In this document: piece by piece, positions 1 through 14,140 of the stretch
Layout of the letters: the number at the start of each line of letters is the position of its first letter
Numbering within the stretch: the first letter of the stretch is position 1
Source of the DNA: Acetobacteraceae bacterium
Lineage (GTDB): Bacteria; Pseudomonadota; Alphaproteobacteria; Acetobacterales; Acetobacteraceae
NCBI GenBank assembly: GCA_027459285.1
Contig: DAIDIQ010000067.1
Coordinates: forward strand, 1 to 37,862
Length of the DNA: 37,862 bases
Direction: 5' to 3'
Made by a program: the position numbers and the translations under genes
The notes under the pieces: generated by a model
Told to the model about the DNA's origin: nothing
The model's input: only the letters and a program-made list of their open reading frames with translations
The model's database searches: none

Positions 1-118
1 CATGCTTTGTTTCAAGTCCGGCACCGGCCCGCCCCCCCACCCGGCCACCCATGGCAGTGTACGCTCGTGGGTGGCCGGGTGGGGGTGCGGGCCGGTGCCG
101 GACTTGAAACAAAGCATG
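1..118. repeat. Near-perfect inverted repeat: 50-bp arms (1-50 and 69-118), 18-nt loop
   Basis: Reverse complement of 69-118 matches 1-50 with a single mismatch (gcacccc vs gcccccc). A diverged partial copy (ccggtgccggacttaaatcaaagcgtac) follows at 119-146. Confidence 0.95.
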
Positions 119-174
119 CCGGTGCCGGACTTAAATCAAAGCGTACAGCGTGTTTCTCGTGGGAAGGCGGGGCT

Positions 175-4903
<4,729 letters not shown>

Positions 4904-4928
4904 GGCGGTTTCGCGGGCCGGCGCGGGT

Positions 4929-5768
4929 TTAGAAAAGCCAGCCGAAATTGCGGTGCAGGAAGCCGCCATTATCGGCGCGGCCGACGATTCTGCCCTTGAC
5001 CAGCTTGTCATCGACCAACTGGTTCCAGGTGTCCTGGTACCAGATGCTGCCCGGGTAATTATGCGCGAGCACGCTGGCGGTGCGCTTCGCTTCCGCCGGC
5101 ATGTCGAGCGCCAGATAGATTTCGGTCAGGCGGGCCAGTGCCTCGGGCACGTGATTGGTGGTCTGGAAATCGTCGACCACGCGCTGATAACGGCCGATGG
5201 CGGCGGCATAGAGATGCTGTTTCTGATAGAAGCGGCCGATCTCCATCTCCTTGCCGGCCAGATGGTCGCGGCACAGATCGATCTTCAGGCTGGCATCCCG
5301 GGCATAGGCGCTGTCGGGGAAGCGGTTGACCACTTCCTGCAGGGCATTCATCGCGTCCACCGTGTTTTTCTGGTCGCGTTGAATATCCGAGATCTGCTCG
5401 TAATAGCACAAAGCGCGCAGATAGTAGACATAGGCGATGTCGGGGCTTTGCGGGTGCAACTGAATGTAGCGGTCCAGGCTGCCGATCGCGTCGGTGTATT
5501 TTTCCTGCAGATATTCGGCATAGCCCTCCATCAGTTGTGACTGGGTGGCCCAGGACGAATAGGGGTAATATTGCTGCACATTGTCGAAATCGACCTGCGC
5601 GATGTGATAATAGCGCGCGTTCATCGCATCGATGCCGCGGCTGTACAGCGTGCCGGGGTCGACCGTGGTCGGGTTCAGTTTCGACAGCGCCAGCATGGAC
5701 CCTTCCTGGTCGCCGCAGGCGGCAACCAGGAGCACGATCGGCAACACGGCGAAGGCGGCTTTCTGCAT
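4929..5768 (-). CDS. bamD: Outer membrane assembly lipoprotein BamD (ComL)
   Basis: MQKAAFAVLPIVLLVAACGDQ lipoprotein signal with lipobox VAAC; TPR-like YSRGIDAMNARYYHIAQVDFDNVQQYYPYSSWATQSQLMEGYAEY. Confidence 0.92.
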   Translation of the reverse strand: MQKAAFAVLPIVLLVAACGDQEGSMLALSKLNPTTVDPGTLYSRGIDAMNARYYHIAQVDFDNVQQYYPYSSWATQSQLMEGYAEYLQEKYTDAIGSLDRYIQLHPQSPDIAYVYYLRALCYYEQISDIQRDQKNTVDAMNALQEVVNRFPDSAYARDASLKIDLCRDHLAGKEMEIGRFYQKQHLYAAAIGRYQRVVDDFQTTNHVPEALARLTEIYLALDMPAEAKRTASVLAHNYPGSIWYQDTWNQLVDDKLVKGRIVGRADNGGFLHRNFGWLF

Positions 5769-5833
5769 CGGGGCGTCCGGGGCTTTGGATCGGGCAGCAG
5801 GCTTACACCGGCGGCCGCGCCAAGGCCAGAACC

Positions 5834-6829
5834 TCAGCCGATCAGGGTCCAGACCACGAACAGGGTGCTTTCGAGCCAGGTCTGGCGGCGCAACCGGTGG
5901 CGTCGCACCGCGCTGAGCCGGCCCGGCCATGGCCCGCGCATCGCCTGGTCGAGGTCGGCCACCATGAGGGCGGCGCGGGGGCTGAGCAGGTCGGGCCGCG
6001 CCGCCAAGGCCGCGAGATGGCTGCGAAACACCGCCATGAAGGCGCCGGGCCCCCGTCGCAGGGCGGCGCGGGCGCGGCGCCAGCGTGTCTGCGGCGCGCC
6101 GATCAGGTTGCCGCCATGCTGGCGATACAACAAAGTCGGTTCGGCATCGGCGATGACGGCGCCGCCGGCACCGGTGACCAGCAGATAGCTCCACCAATCA
6201 TGCAGCGCGCCCGCGGGCGGGGGGGCTGTGCGCAACAGCGCGCCGGCGGCCGGGTTGAGGACGATGGTGCAACCGGTCGCGAGATTACCGGTCAATGCCC
6301 GCGCGAAATCCTCCGCCATGCCGGGCCGCGTGGGCAGGTCGATCGAGGTGCCCAACCTGTCCAGCCGGGCATTGACCAGAAACTGGCGCGAACAATAGAG
6401 CGCCGGGCGCGTGGCCGGCACGGCGCGCAGCGCCGCCAGCGCCCGCGCCATTTTATGTGGCAGCCAGACATCGTCCTGGTCGCAGAAGGCGAGATAGGTG
6501 TCGGGCGGCGCCGCCTGGGCAAGCGCGTGATAGGACGCCGCCACGCCGACCCGGCCGGATGGGGTGGCAAGCCGCCGGACCCGCCCCGGATGGGCGGCGG
6601 CAAACTGTTCCAGAATGGAAACGGAATTGTCGGTCGATCCGTCATCGCGCCACAACAGGCGCCAATCCGGCACGGATTGCGCGGCAAGGCTTGCCAATTG
6701 CTCGGCGAGGAAGGTTCCGCCATCGAAGGTTGCCAGCAGAATGGTCACCGCGGCGGCGTCCGGGCGGGCGGCGTCCGGGCGGGCGGCGGGCGCGCGGGCA
6801 GGGCGCGGGGCTTCGAGCAGATCAGACAC
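5834..6829 (-). CDS. Glycosyltransferase family 2 (rhamnosyltransferase-like)
   Basis: VTILLATFDGGTFLAEQLASLAAQSVPDWRLLWRDDGSTDNSVSIL...YLAFCDQDDVWLPHKM. GTG start chosen at 6829; the track ORF start (7252) lies inside rfbD. Confidence 0.88.
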   Translation of the reverse strand: MSDLLEAPRPARAPAARPDAARPDAAAVTILLATFDGGTFLAEQLASLAAQSVPDWRLLWRDDGSTDNSVSILEQFAAAHPGRVRRLATPSGRVGVAASYHALAQAAPPDTYLAFCDQDDVWLPHKMARALAALRAVPATRPALYCSRQFLVNARLDRLGTSIDLPTRPGMAEDFARALTGNLATGCTIVLNPAAGALLRTAPPPAGALHDWWSYLLVTGAGGAVIADAEPTLLYRQHGGNLIGAPQTRWRRARAALRRGPGAFMAVFRSHLAALAARPDLLSPRAALMVADLDQAMRGPWPGRLSAVRRHRLRRQTWLESTLFVVWTLIG

Positions 6830-6882
6830 GCCGCCAGCATAGGCCCGGAAAGCCGTCGGGCGGTAGCCTTGATGCCGGTCGC

Positions 6883-7794
6883 TTACACTTCGTTGAAACG
6901 ATCGCTGATAGGGGCCGTCCGACAGGCCTCGGCGGTCATCACCGAATCCACGGTCCGGATGAGACTCTCGGTCCATGCGGGAAGTCTTAAACCGAAGGTT
7001 GAGTGTAATAAAGAACAATCCAACCTTGAATTCGCCGGTCGTTTGGCGGGCGTGGGCCAGTCCGCGGTGCTGATGGGCAGGAGTTCGGGTGGTGTCAGGC
7101 CATGCGCGGCGGCGCGATCGAAAATCGCCTTGGCGAAGCCGTGCCAACTGGTCTGGCCGGTGCCGGCGGCGTGGTACAGCCCGCCTTGCCAGCCCGGCCG
7201 GGTGACGATGCCGAGTATGGTGGCGGCAAGGTCGGCCGCGAGGGTCGGGCAACCATGCTGGTCGGCCACCACGCGCAGCGTGATGCCGCGCCTGGCGGCG
7301 TTCAGCATCGTCAGCAGAAAGTTCCGGCCGGTCGCGGCGTAAACCCAGGCGGTGCGCAGAATGACCGCGTCCGGGCAGGCGTCACGCACCGCCTGTTCGC
7401 CGTCGCGCTTGCTTTGTCCGTAGACGCCGGTCGGGTTGGTGGCGTCGTGCTCGTTATACGGCTCCGGCCTGGTGCCATCGAACACGTAGTCGGTTGAGAT
7501 ATGCAGGAATTTGCTGCCGTGGCGCCGGCACAGCGCGGCGAGCCGGGCGGGCCCGGCGGCATTGGCGCGAAACGCCGCCGCCGGCTCGGACTCGGCCTTG
7601 TCGACCGCGGTATAGGCGGCGGCATTGACCAGTATGGCGGGCGGCGCGGCGAACACCGCATCGAGCGTTTCCGGGCGGTCGAAGTCGAAATCGGGCCGGC
7701 CGAGCAGGCGGATCGGCAGGCCCTGAATGCGGGCCAACGCGGCGAGGGCACCCGCCACCTGGCCGCCGCCGCCGGTTATCACCAGATCGGGCAT
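6883..7794 (-). CDS. rfbD: dTDP-4-dehydrorhamnose reductase
   Basis: LVITGGGGQVAGALA..., NAAAYTAVDKAE, HISTDYVFDG, YGQSKRDGEQAV. Confidence 0.94.
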   Translation of the reverse strand: MPDLVITGGGGQVAGALAALARIQGLPIRLLGRPDFDFDRPETLDAVFAAPPAILVNAAAYTAVDKAESEPAAAFRANAAGPARLAALCRRHGSKFLHISTDYVFDGTRPEPYNEHDATNPTGVYGQSKRDGEQAVRDACPDAVILRTAWVYAATGRNFLLTMLNAARRGITLRVVADQHGCPTLAADLAATILGIVTRPGWQGGLYHAAGTGQTSWHGFAKAIFDRAAAHGLTPPELLPISTADWPTPAKRPANSRLDCSLLHSTFGLRLPAWTESLIRTVDSVMTAEACRTAPISDRFNEV

Positions 7795-7795
7795 G

Positions 7796-8347
7796 TCAGG
7801 CGAACCAGGATGCGGCCTGGTCGAACCCGGGTGCGACCTTGTCCTTGTCGGACAGATGCACCTCGGCGGGGTCGATCGGCCAGGGCAGCGCGAGCGTCGG
7901 GTCGTTCCAGATCACCGCGCGCTCGGCGGCGCGATCGTACGGCGCGGTGACCTTGTAGAGCACTTCGGTATTCGGCTCGAGCGTGCAGAAGCCGTGCAGA
8001 AACCCCGGCGGCACCCAGAGCTGGGCGAAATTCCCGGCCGACAGCTCGGCCGCGACGTGCTGGCCATAGGTGGCCGAGCCGGCCCGGATGTCGACCGCGA
8101 CATCCCAGATGGCGCCGCGCAGCACCCGCACCAGCTTGCCCTGCACGTTCGGCGCGACCTGGCAGTGCAACCCGCGCAGCGTGCCGCGCGCGGCCGAGAC
8201 GCTTTGATTATCCTGTATGAACGGGCCGATGCCGAGCGCGGTGAAACGATCCTCGCGGTAGGTTTCCGAGAAGAAGCCGCGGCTGTCGCCGAAACGGTCC
8301 GGCACGATCAGCTTGACCGGGGCGATGGCGAGTTCCTGGATCTGCAT
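7796..8347 (-). CDS. rfbC: dTDP-4-dehydrorhamnose 3,5-epimerase
   Basis: DRFGDSRGFFSETYRED, QDNQSVSAARGTLRGLHCQ, VPPGFLHGFCTLEPNTEVLYKVT. Confidence 0.95.
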   Translation of the reverse strand: MQIQELAIAPVKLIVPDRFGDSRGFFSETYREDRFTALGIGPFIQDNQSVSAARGTLRGLHCQVAPNVQGKLVRVLRGAIWDVAVDIRAGSATYGQHVAAELSAGNFAQLWVPPGFLHGFCTLEPNTEVLYKVTAPYDRAAERAVIWNDPTLALPWPIDPAEVHLSDKDKVAPGFDQAASWFA

Positions 8348-8388
8348 CGAGGCTTTCCTGTGTGACGACCGGGCGGGCTTGCCTTGGG

Positions 8389-9258
8389 CTAGGTGTGATC
8401 GACGACGTCCAGCAGCATGCGGCCGAGTTCGGTCTTGATCAGCCGGTTCGCCTCGGCCCGCAGCGCCTCGCGGTCGATGAAGCCCATGCGGAACGCGACC
8501 TCCTCGGGGCTGCCCACCAGCAGACCCTGCCGTTCCTGCAAGGTCTGCACGAAGGTCGCGGCGTGCAGCAGGCTGTCCGGCTTGCCGGCGTCGAGCCAGG
8601 CGCAGCCGCGGCCCAGCCGGTCCACCTGCAAGGTGCCTTCCTCGAGATAGAGCCGGTTCAGATCGGTGATTTCCAACTCACCACGCGGCGATGGCCGGAT
8701 GCTGGCGGCGAGATCGCAGACACGCTCGTCATAGAAGTAGAGCCCGGTCACCGCCCAGTTCGAGGTCGGGTTATGCGGCTTCTCGACGATGTCGGTCGCC
8801 ATGCCGTCGGCGCCGAAGCTGACGACACCATAGCGCTCGGGGTCTCGGACCCGATACGCGAACACGGTCGCGCCGCGCGGGCGGGCCGCCGCTTCCTGGA
8901 GCAGGGCGGAGAGATGGTCGGCGAAAATCAGATTATCGCCCAGCGCCAGGGCGCACGCCTCGCCGCCGATCCAGTCCCGCGCGATCAGAAAGGCCTGGGC
9001 GATGCCATCCGGGGTGGGCTGCTCGGCATAGGCGAATCTCAGGCCGAGCCGTGCCCCGTCGCCCAGCAGGCGGCGGAATTGCGGCAGGTCGGACGGGGTC
9101 GAGATGATCATGATGTCGCGGATGCCGGCGAGCATCAGTGTGGTCAGCGGGTAATAGACCATCGGCTTGTCGTAGACCGGCAGTAATTGCTTGGACGCCG
9201 CGATGGTCATGGGATGCAGGCGCGTGCCGGAGCCGCCCGCCAGCAGAATGCCTTTCAT
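8389..9258 (-). CDS. rfbA: Glucose-1-phosphate thymidylyltransferase
   Basis: [56 protein letters not shown]. Confidence 0.96.
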   Translation of the reverse strand: MKGILLAGGSGTRLHPMTIAASKQLLPVYDKPMVYYPLTTLMLAGIRDIMIISTPSDLPQFRRLLGDGARLGLRFAYAEQPTPDGIAQAFLIARDWIGGEACALALGDNLIFADHLSALLQEAAARPRGATVFAYRVRDPERYGVVSFGADGMATDIVEKPHNPTSNWAVTGLYFYDERVCDLAASIRPSPRGELEITDLNRLYLEEGTLQVDRLGRGCAWLDAGKPDSLLHAATFVQTLQERQGLLVGSPEEVAFRMGFIDREALRAEANRLIKTELGRMLLDVVDHT

Positions 9259-10313
9259 GCCGCTGTCCCGAGCCGTGTGCCGTCATAGCGCCCGGCCCTG
9301 ATCCGTTCCCACCAGGCGCGGTTGTCCAGATACCAGGCGATGGTCTGGCGTAGCCCGGTATCGAAATCGTGGGTCGCGCGCCAGCCGAGCCGGTCACAGG
9401 CGGCGCTGGGGTCGATCTCGTAGCGGAAATCATGCCCGGGCCGGTCGCGCACGAAGCGGATCAGCCGATCGGCGCGCGGTCCGAGCGGGCTTGGCGCCAG
9501 ATCGTCGAGAATGCCGCAAATGGCGCGCACGACCGCCAGATTGCTGCGCGGCTGGCGGGCACCGATCGCGTAGGTCTGGCCTGGCACGCCGCGCGCCACC
9601 ACGGCCAGCAGGGCCTCGGCATGGTCATCGACCAGCAGCCAGTCACGCTGGTTCGCGCCATCGCCGTAAACGGGCAGGGGCTTATCCTCGAGGGCGTTCA
9701 GCACCATCAGCGGAATGAGCTTCTCGGGAAACTGCCACTTGCCGTAATTATTGGTGGTGTTGGAGACGATGGTGGGCAGCCCGTATGTGTGGTGCCAGGC
9801 CCGCACCAGATGGTCCGACCCGGCCTTGGAGGCCGAATAGGGGCTGCGGGGGTCATAGGGGGTGGTTTCGGTGAAGGGCGGGTCATTGGGCCCAAGCGCG
9901 CCGAACACCTCGTCGGTCGAGATATGATGAAAGCGGAAGCGGGCCCGCGCCTCGGCATCGAGCCCCGCGACGTAATGCCGCGCGACATCGAGCAGCACGA
10001 AGGTGCCGACGATGTTGGTGGTGATGAAGGCATCCGGCCCGTCGATCGAGCGGTCGACATGCGATTCGGCGGCGAGGTGCATCACCGCATCCGGCCGGTG
10101 GGTCGCGAATATCTGTTCCATGGCGGCGCGGTCGGCGATATCGGCGCGCACCAGCACGTGCCTGGCATCACCGCGTGCCGCCTCCAGCGCATCCTCGGAG
10201 GCGGCGTAGGTCATTTTATCGACATTGACCACGCTGTGCCCGCCATGCCGCAGCGCGTGGCGGATGACCGCCGAGCCTATGAAGCCGCAGCCGCCGGTTA
10301 TCAGCAAATGCAT
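9255..10313 (-). CDS. rfbB: dTDP-glucose 4,6-dehydratase
   Basis: [69 protein letters not shown]. Confidence 0.96.
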   Translation of the reverse strand: MHLLITGGCGFIGSAVIRHALRHGGHSVVNVDKMTYAASEDALEAARGDARHVLVRADIADRAAMEQIFATHRPDAVMHLAAESHVDRSIDGPDAFITTNIVGTFVLLDVARHYVAGLDAEARARFRFHHISTDEVFGALGPNDPPFTETTPYDPRSPYSASKAGSDHLVRAWHHTYGLPTIVSNTTNNYGKWQFPEKLIPLMVLNALEDKPLPVYGDGANQRDWLLVDDHAEALLAVVARGVPGQTYAIGARQPRSNLAVVRAICGILDDLAPSPLGPRADRLIRFVRDRPGHDFRYEIDPSAACDRLGWRATHDFDTGLRQTIAWYLDNRAWWERIRAGRYDGTRLGTAA

Positions 10314-10399
10314 CGCACCCGTTCCGTTACCGTCGCCTCAGACACCGCGTCGGGCGCCATGTTGCTCGCGGCCAAGCCGGGCCGACAAGCCGGCGCACC

Positions 10400-13300
10400 C
10401 TAACATGCGGGGGCGGGCGGCACGCCAGGGGGGGTATGCAAAAAACTGGCGGCTTGGGCGTAATGCGCGGCCTGGGCCGCGTCCCGCGCCGGGTCGGGGC
10501 CGAGCACGGCCCGGATATGCGCCTGCATGCGGGCAATTTCGGCCAGATGATGCGTGGCCGATACCCGGGCGCTGGCCGTGTGCGCGGCGCGGCGATGCTG
10601 GTTCAACGGCGCCGCGACATGCGCGACCCGACCGCCGGCGCCGAGCACCTCGAAGGCAACCCGCCAGTCTCCGGCGACCTGCCAGGTGGTCAGTTCCCGC
10701 CCCAACCGGTCCAGCGCCGCCGAGAGCGCCGCCCGACGCCAGACAATGGCGCTGACATTGAACAGGATATTGCCAACAGCCAGGGCCCGCGCGGCGAAGC
10801 CGGGCGCGTCGAACACGGCATCGGCGGCCATGGCCTCGGCCATCCCGGCCTCGGCCATGGCGGCGGCGTAATCGACCGGCGCCGGGGTGCCGTCGTCATT
10901 GATCGGCACGCTGTCCGCGAACGCCATGACCATGGCGGGGTCGGCGAAGGCAGGCACCAGACGGGCCAGAAAATCCGGTGCCGCCACGTCGTCGGCCTCG
11001 GCCAGCCAGATCAGCTCGGCGTTGGTGGCGGCGACGGCGGCGCGCCAGCGGCCAAACGGGCTGCCGGAATTGCGGCGGGCGCGGTGCAGGTCGAGGCGCC
11101 GGCCGGCCGCGCGCGCGGCGGCGCGGGCATGGCGCGGGGTTTCATCCGGCGAGGCATCATCGTGCAGGGCGATGCCGGCCACCGGATGGGTCTGGGCAAA
11201 CACCTGGCGCAACCGGCTTTCGACATAGCGTGCCTGGCCGAAGCACAGCACGGCCACCGCCACATCCGGCAGATCGGTCGCGAGGCGCAGCAGGCGCGCG
11301 GCATAGGCCGCGAAATCATGCCCGGGTGGCAGCAGGCTGTGGTCCGCGCGCCCTGGCAGGCCCGGCAGTGCGGCCACCATGGCGGCGGTATCGGCCATCG
11401 GCACGAGCCGACCAGCCGGGCCGTGCAACAGGCTGGCCGCGCCGCCGCTGTCGGCGAAACCGAGCACCGGCAGCCCGAGGCTGAGCGCCTCGAGCACCAC
11501 GGACGGGTAGGGATCCTCACGCGAGCAGAGCAGCAGCCCATCAGCCGCGTTCAGCGCGGCGGAGGGGTCCGGCTGGAAGGGAAGGCGATGCAGCCGGCCG
11601 GTGGCCTGCGCGGCGCCGAGCGTGACGGCGCAGGCCGCCATGAAGGACGGATCCTCGGTGCCGCACCAGAGAAAATGCGTCTCGGGCCCGGCACGCTGGC
11701 AGATTTCGAGGAAGAGGTCGAAGCCCTTGCGCCGATCGGCGTGGCCAAGGCCGAGCATCAGCCGGTGCGACGGCGGAATGCCGAGGCGCTGGCGGAGCGC
11801 GAGCCCGCCCGCATGGTCGCGCCTTGGCGGCTGATACAGACCTTGTGGCAACAGGATCGCGGCCGACAAATCCATGCCAAGCAAGCGGGCCACCGCGTCG
11901 CGCGGGGCTGCGGCGGGAAACACCACGGCATTTGCCCGATCGAGCGCCGCGCGTAATGGCGTGGTGAGGTCGCGCGCCTCGAGCAGGGCGGGCATTTCGT
12001 GCACCAACAGCACGACCCGCAGGCCGGAGGCGGCCAATGCCGGCACCACGGCGGCGGCCGCGGCGGAGCCAACCAGGCAGGCGCGGCAACCCGCGGTCGC
12101 GAGTGCGGCCGCGAGCGAGGCCGCCGCGTCGAGCGTGCCGACCCGGTGCACGCGACCGACGCGCGCGAATTCCGCGGCCAGGGCGCCTTCATCGAGCAGC
12201 AGGATATCGGCCACCACGCCATGCGTGTGTCGCAGCGCGCGCGCCAGGTGGAGCATCAGTAATTGCGCGCCGGCGGGAAATGCGTCGTGCAGCACCAGCA
12301 GCAGGCGGGCGGCTTTCGTGGCGTCGGCCGGGCGGTCGGCCTCGGGTTCGCGCAGCACGCGGGCGGCCGCGTTGAGGAAGGCGGCGCCGTAATGCAGATC
12401 CGGTTCGAGATAGGCGCCCTCCGCCCATTCGTTCCAGGCATTGAGGCAGACAATCGGCGTGTCGAACACGGGGTGTGCCTCGGCCGCGGCGCAGGCGGCA
12501 CGCAGCCAGGCCGCGAAGCGCGCCGGGGTTGCGCCATGCAGGGCGAGGCCCCGTCCCGGGCGGCGCGCATCATTGTCCCAGCCGGGAACGACGCAGGGAA
12601 TTTGGCGGTATGCGGGCGCGGGCGCGCCTTCCGCGAGGGTGGCGATTTCGGCATAATCATAGACGTGCCCGGCGAATTCCGGGTCGAGCAGGGTGAGGCG
12701 ATGGTTGATCGGGCTTGCCTGGTTGACCAGGCCGTGTGGTGGAAACGCAACCGCGGCATCGAAGCCGAACGGGCGCGGGTCCTGCGCGCCAAAGCTTTGC
12801 GCCATGATAAAAATGGGGTTCTGCGCGTGGCGGCTCTGAAACAGCAGGCGCAGCCGGGCGATGGTCGATGGTGTTAAATTACCCGGCCGATAGACCATGA
12901 TCAGCGGCCGGTCATGGAGGCGGATATAGGCGGGGGCGCGGCAATAGCGCGCCAGATCATCGACCAGCCCGATCTCGTCCGCCGGGTCGCTGGTCTGGGC
13001 AATCAGCACGTCTTGGTCCGCGCCATCCCAGGCGCGGGTCCAGTTTTCGTTGGCCCACATCAGGCAAAAGGGAAAATCTGGTCCGCCGGGGCCCGCGAAC
13101 AGGTCGAGCGGACGATCGAGCAGACGCCTGTCACCGAACCGGTAATAATAGAAAATGAACCCGCCAAGCCCGGCGGTGCGGGCCATGGCGGCCTGGGCCT
13201 GCAGCGTGGCCAGGTCATCGGCGCGGTAATGGCCGAGATCGCGTGGCACGCGCGGCTGGTAATGCCCGGCAAAGCGCGGCTGGCCGCGCGGCAGGTTGGT

Positions 13301-14140
13301 CCATTCCGTGAAGCCCTCGCCCCACCAGTCGTTATTTTCCGCGATCGGATGAAATTGTGGCAGATAGAACGCCAACGCCAGCACGCGCGGCGGTCCGGGC
13401 GGGGGTTTGGCCAGAGCCTCGAACGCGGGGCCGGCTCGCGTGAAGCGGGCGACCTCACGCGCACTGGTCACCTCATCCGCCGGCATGCGCGTCCGCAACT
13501 GGCCTGCATTCCGGTTGTGCAGAAAATGCAACAGCGGCACGGCATCGGGCGCGTCGCGCAGATAGCGCCACCGATAATACCGCGTATCGAAATCGGCCGA
13601 GGGATCACGCCCCTCGCGAAAGCCGCGGACCAGGTAATGCTCCATCGGGTCCATGCCCGCTTCCGCGACATCCGGGTATGTTGCCAGATACCAGGCGGCA
13701 TCGAATTCCGGAATCGGGCTGACGCCCTTGGTTCTGTTGCGCAGGAAATGCCGCAAGGCGTGTTCGCCGCTCGGCACGGCGTGGTGGGCCCGATACCAGG
13801 CAGGGTCGAACCACCCGACCGGGCGGCGCCCCTCAAGCTCGCCATAGCTCACGTAATGCAACAGCGGGTCGGTGCCGGCGGCCGCCACGTCCTCGTTTTG
13901 GACCCTATACCAATCGGGGTCGAAATATGGGTTGGGCCAGCAGCCCAGACGCCACCCGACATCATGCCAATCCGCGACCGGATCGACGCCCGGTGCGAGC
14001 ACGCCGCGCCTCGCGGTGTAGCTGGGCACATCGAGCAGCCCGGACTCGCGCAACGCCGCGAGGCAGGCAAGCCGATACGCCGCGGCATGGTCGTGTGCCA
14101 TGCCGGCGCGGAAAGCCGCGAACGGGTCGGCCTGCCTCAT
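10400..14140 (-). CDS. Multidomain glycan-biosynthesis protein: FDxxWY repeats, WbsX-like (GH99-like) domain, GT4-like and GT2-like domains
   Basis: 1246 aa. LALAFYLPQFHPIAENNDWWGEGFTEWTNLPRGQPRFAGHYQPRVP...LMWANENWTRAWDG (WbsX family); GLGHADRRKGFDLFLEICQRAG...SREDPYPSVVLEALSLGLPVLGF (GT4); VAVLCFGQARYVESRLRQVFAQTHPVAGIALHDDASPDETP (GT2). Confidence 0.85.
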   Translation of the reverse strand: MRQADPFAAFRAGMAHDHAAAYRLACLAALRESGLLDVPSYTARRGVLAPGVDPVADWHDVGWRLGCWPNPYFDPDWYRVQNEDVAAAGTDPLLHYVSYGELEGRRPVGWFDPAWYRAHHAVPSGEHALRHFLRNRTKGVSPIPEFDAAWYLATYPDVAEAGMDPMEHYLVRGFREGRDPSADFDTRYYRWRYLRDAPDAVPLLHFLHNRNAGQLRTRMPADEVTSAREVARFTRAGPAFEALAKPPPGPPRVLALAFYLPQFHPIAENNDWWGEGFTEWTNLPRGQPRFAGHYQPRVPRDLGHYRADDLATLQAQAAMARTAGLGGFIFYYYRFGDRRLLDRPLDLFAGPGGPDFPFCLMWANENWTRAWDGADQDVLIAQTSDPADEIGLVDDLARYCRAPAYIRLHDRPLIMVYRPGNLTPSTIARLRLLFQSRHAQNPIFIMAQSFGAQDPRPFGFDAAVAFPPHGLVNQASPINHRLTLLDPEFAGHVYDYAEIATLAEGAPAPAYRQIPCVVPGWDNDARRPGRGLALHGATPARFAAWLRAACAAAEAHPVFDTPIVCLNAWNEWAEGAYLEPDLHYGAAFLNAAARVLREPEADRPADATKAARLLLVLHDAFPAGAQLLMLHLARALRHTHGVVADILLLDEGALAAEFARVGRVHRVGTLDAAASLAAALATAGCRACLVGSAAAAAVVPALAASGLRVVLLVHEMPALLEARDLTTPLRAALDRANAVVFPAAAPRDAVARLLGMDLSAAILLPQGLYQPPRRDHAGGLALRQRLGIPPSHRLMLGLGHADRRKGFDLFLEICQRAGPETHFLWCGTEDPSFMAACAVTLGAAQATGRLHRLPFQPDPSAALNAADGLLLCSREDPYPSVVLEALSLGLPVLGFADSGGAASLLHGPAGRLVPMADTAAMVAALPGLPGRADHSLLPPGHDFAAYAARLLRLATDLPDVAVAVLCFGQARYVESRLRQVFAQTHPVAGIALHDDASPDETPRHARAAARAAGRRLDLHRARRNSGSPFGRWRAAVAATNAELIWLAEADDVAAPDFLARLVPAFADPAMVMAFADSVPINDDGTPAPVDYAAAMAEAGMAEAMAADAVFDAPGFAARALAVGNILFNVSAIVWRRAALSAALDRLGRELTTWQVAGDWRVAFEVLGAGGRVAHVAAPLNQHRRAAHTASARVSATHHLAEIARMQAHIRAVLGPDPARDAAQAAHYAQAASFLHTPPGVPPAPAC
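13487..14035 (-). repeat. About five diverged 35-38 aa protein repeats in the N-terminus of the WbsX/GT protein
   Basis: YFDPDWYRVQNEDVAAAGTDPLLHYVSYGELEGRRPVGW / FDPAWYRAHH.. / FDAAWYLATYPDVAEAGMDPMEHYLVRGFREGRDPSAD / FDTRYYRWRYL.., with a degenerate copy upstream (LLDVPSYTARRGVLAPGVDPVADWHDVGWRLGCWPNP). Confidence 0.8.

Noticed and set aside
5537-7342. 601-aa plus-strand ORF
   Set aside because: Antisense across bamD, GT2 and rfbD; no domain signal.
10360-10399. Possible terminator between the WbsX/GT gene and rfbB
   Set aside because: Only a weak GCCGG/CCGGC pairing and no U-tract.
10436-11956. 506-aa plus-strand ORF
   Set aside because: Antisense to the multidomain WbsX/GT gene; composition artefact.
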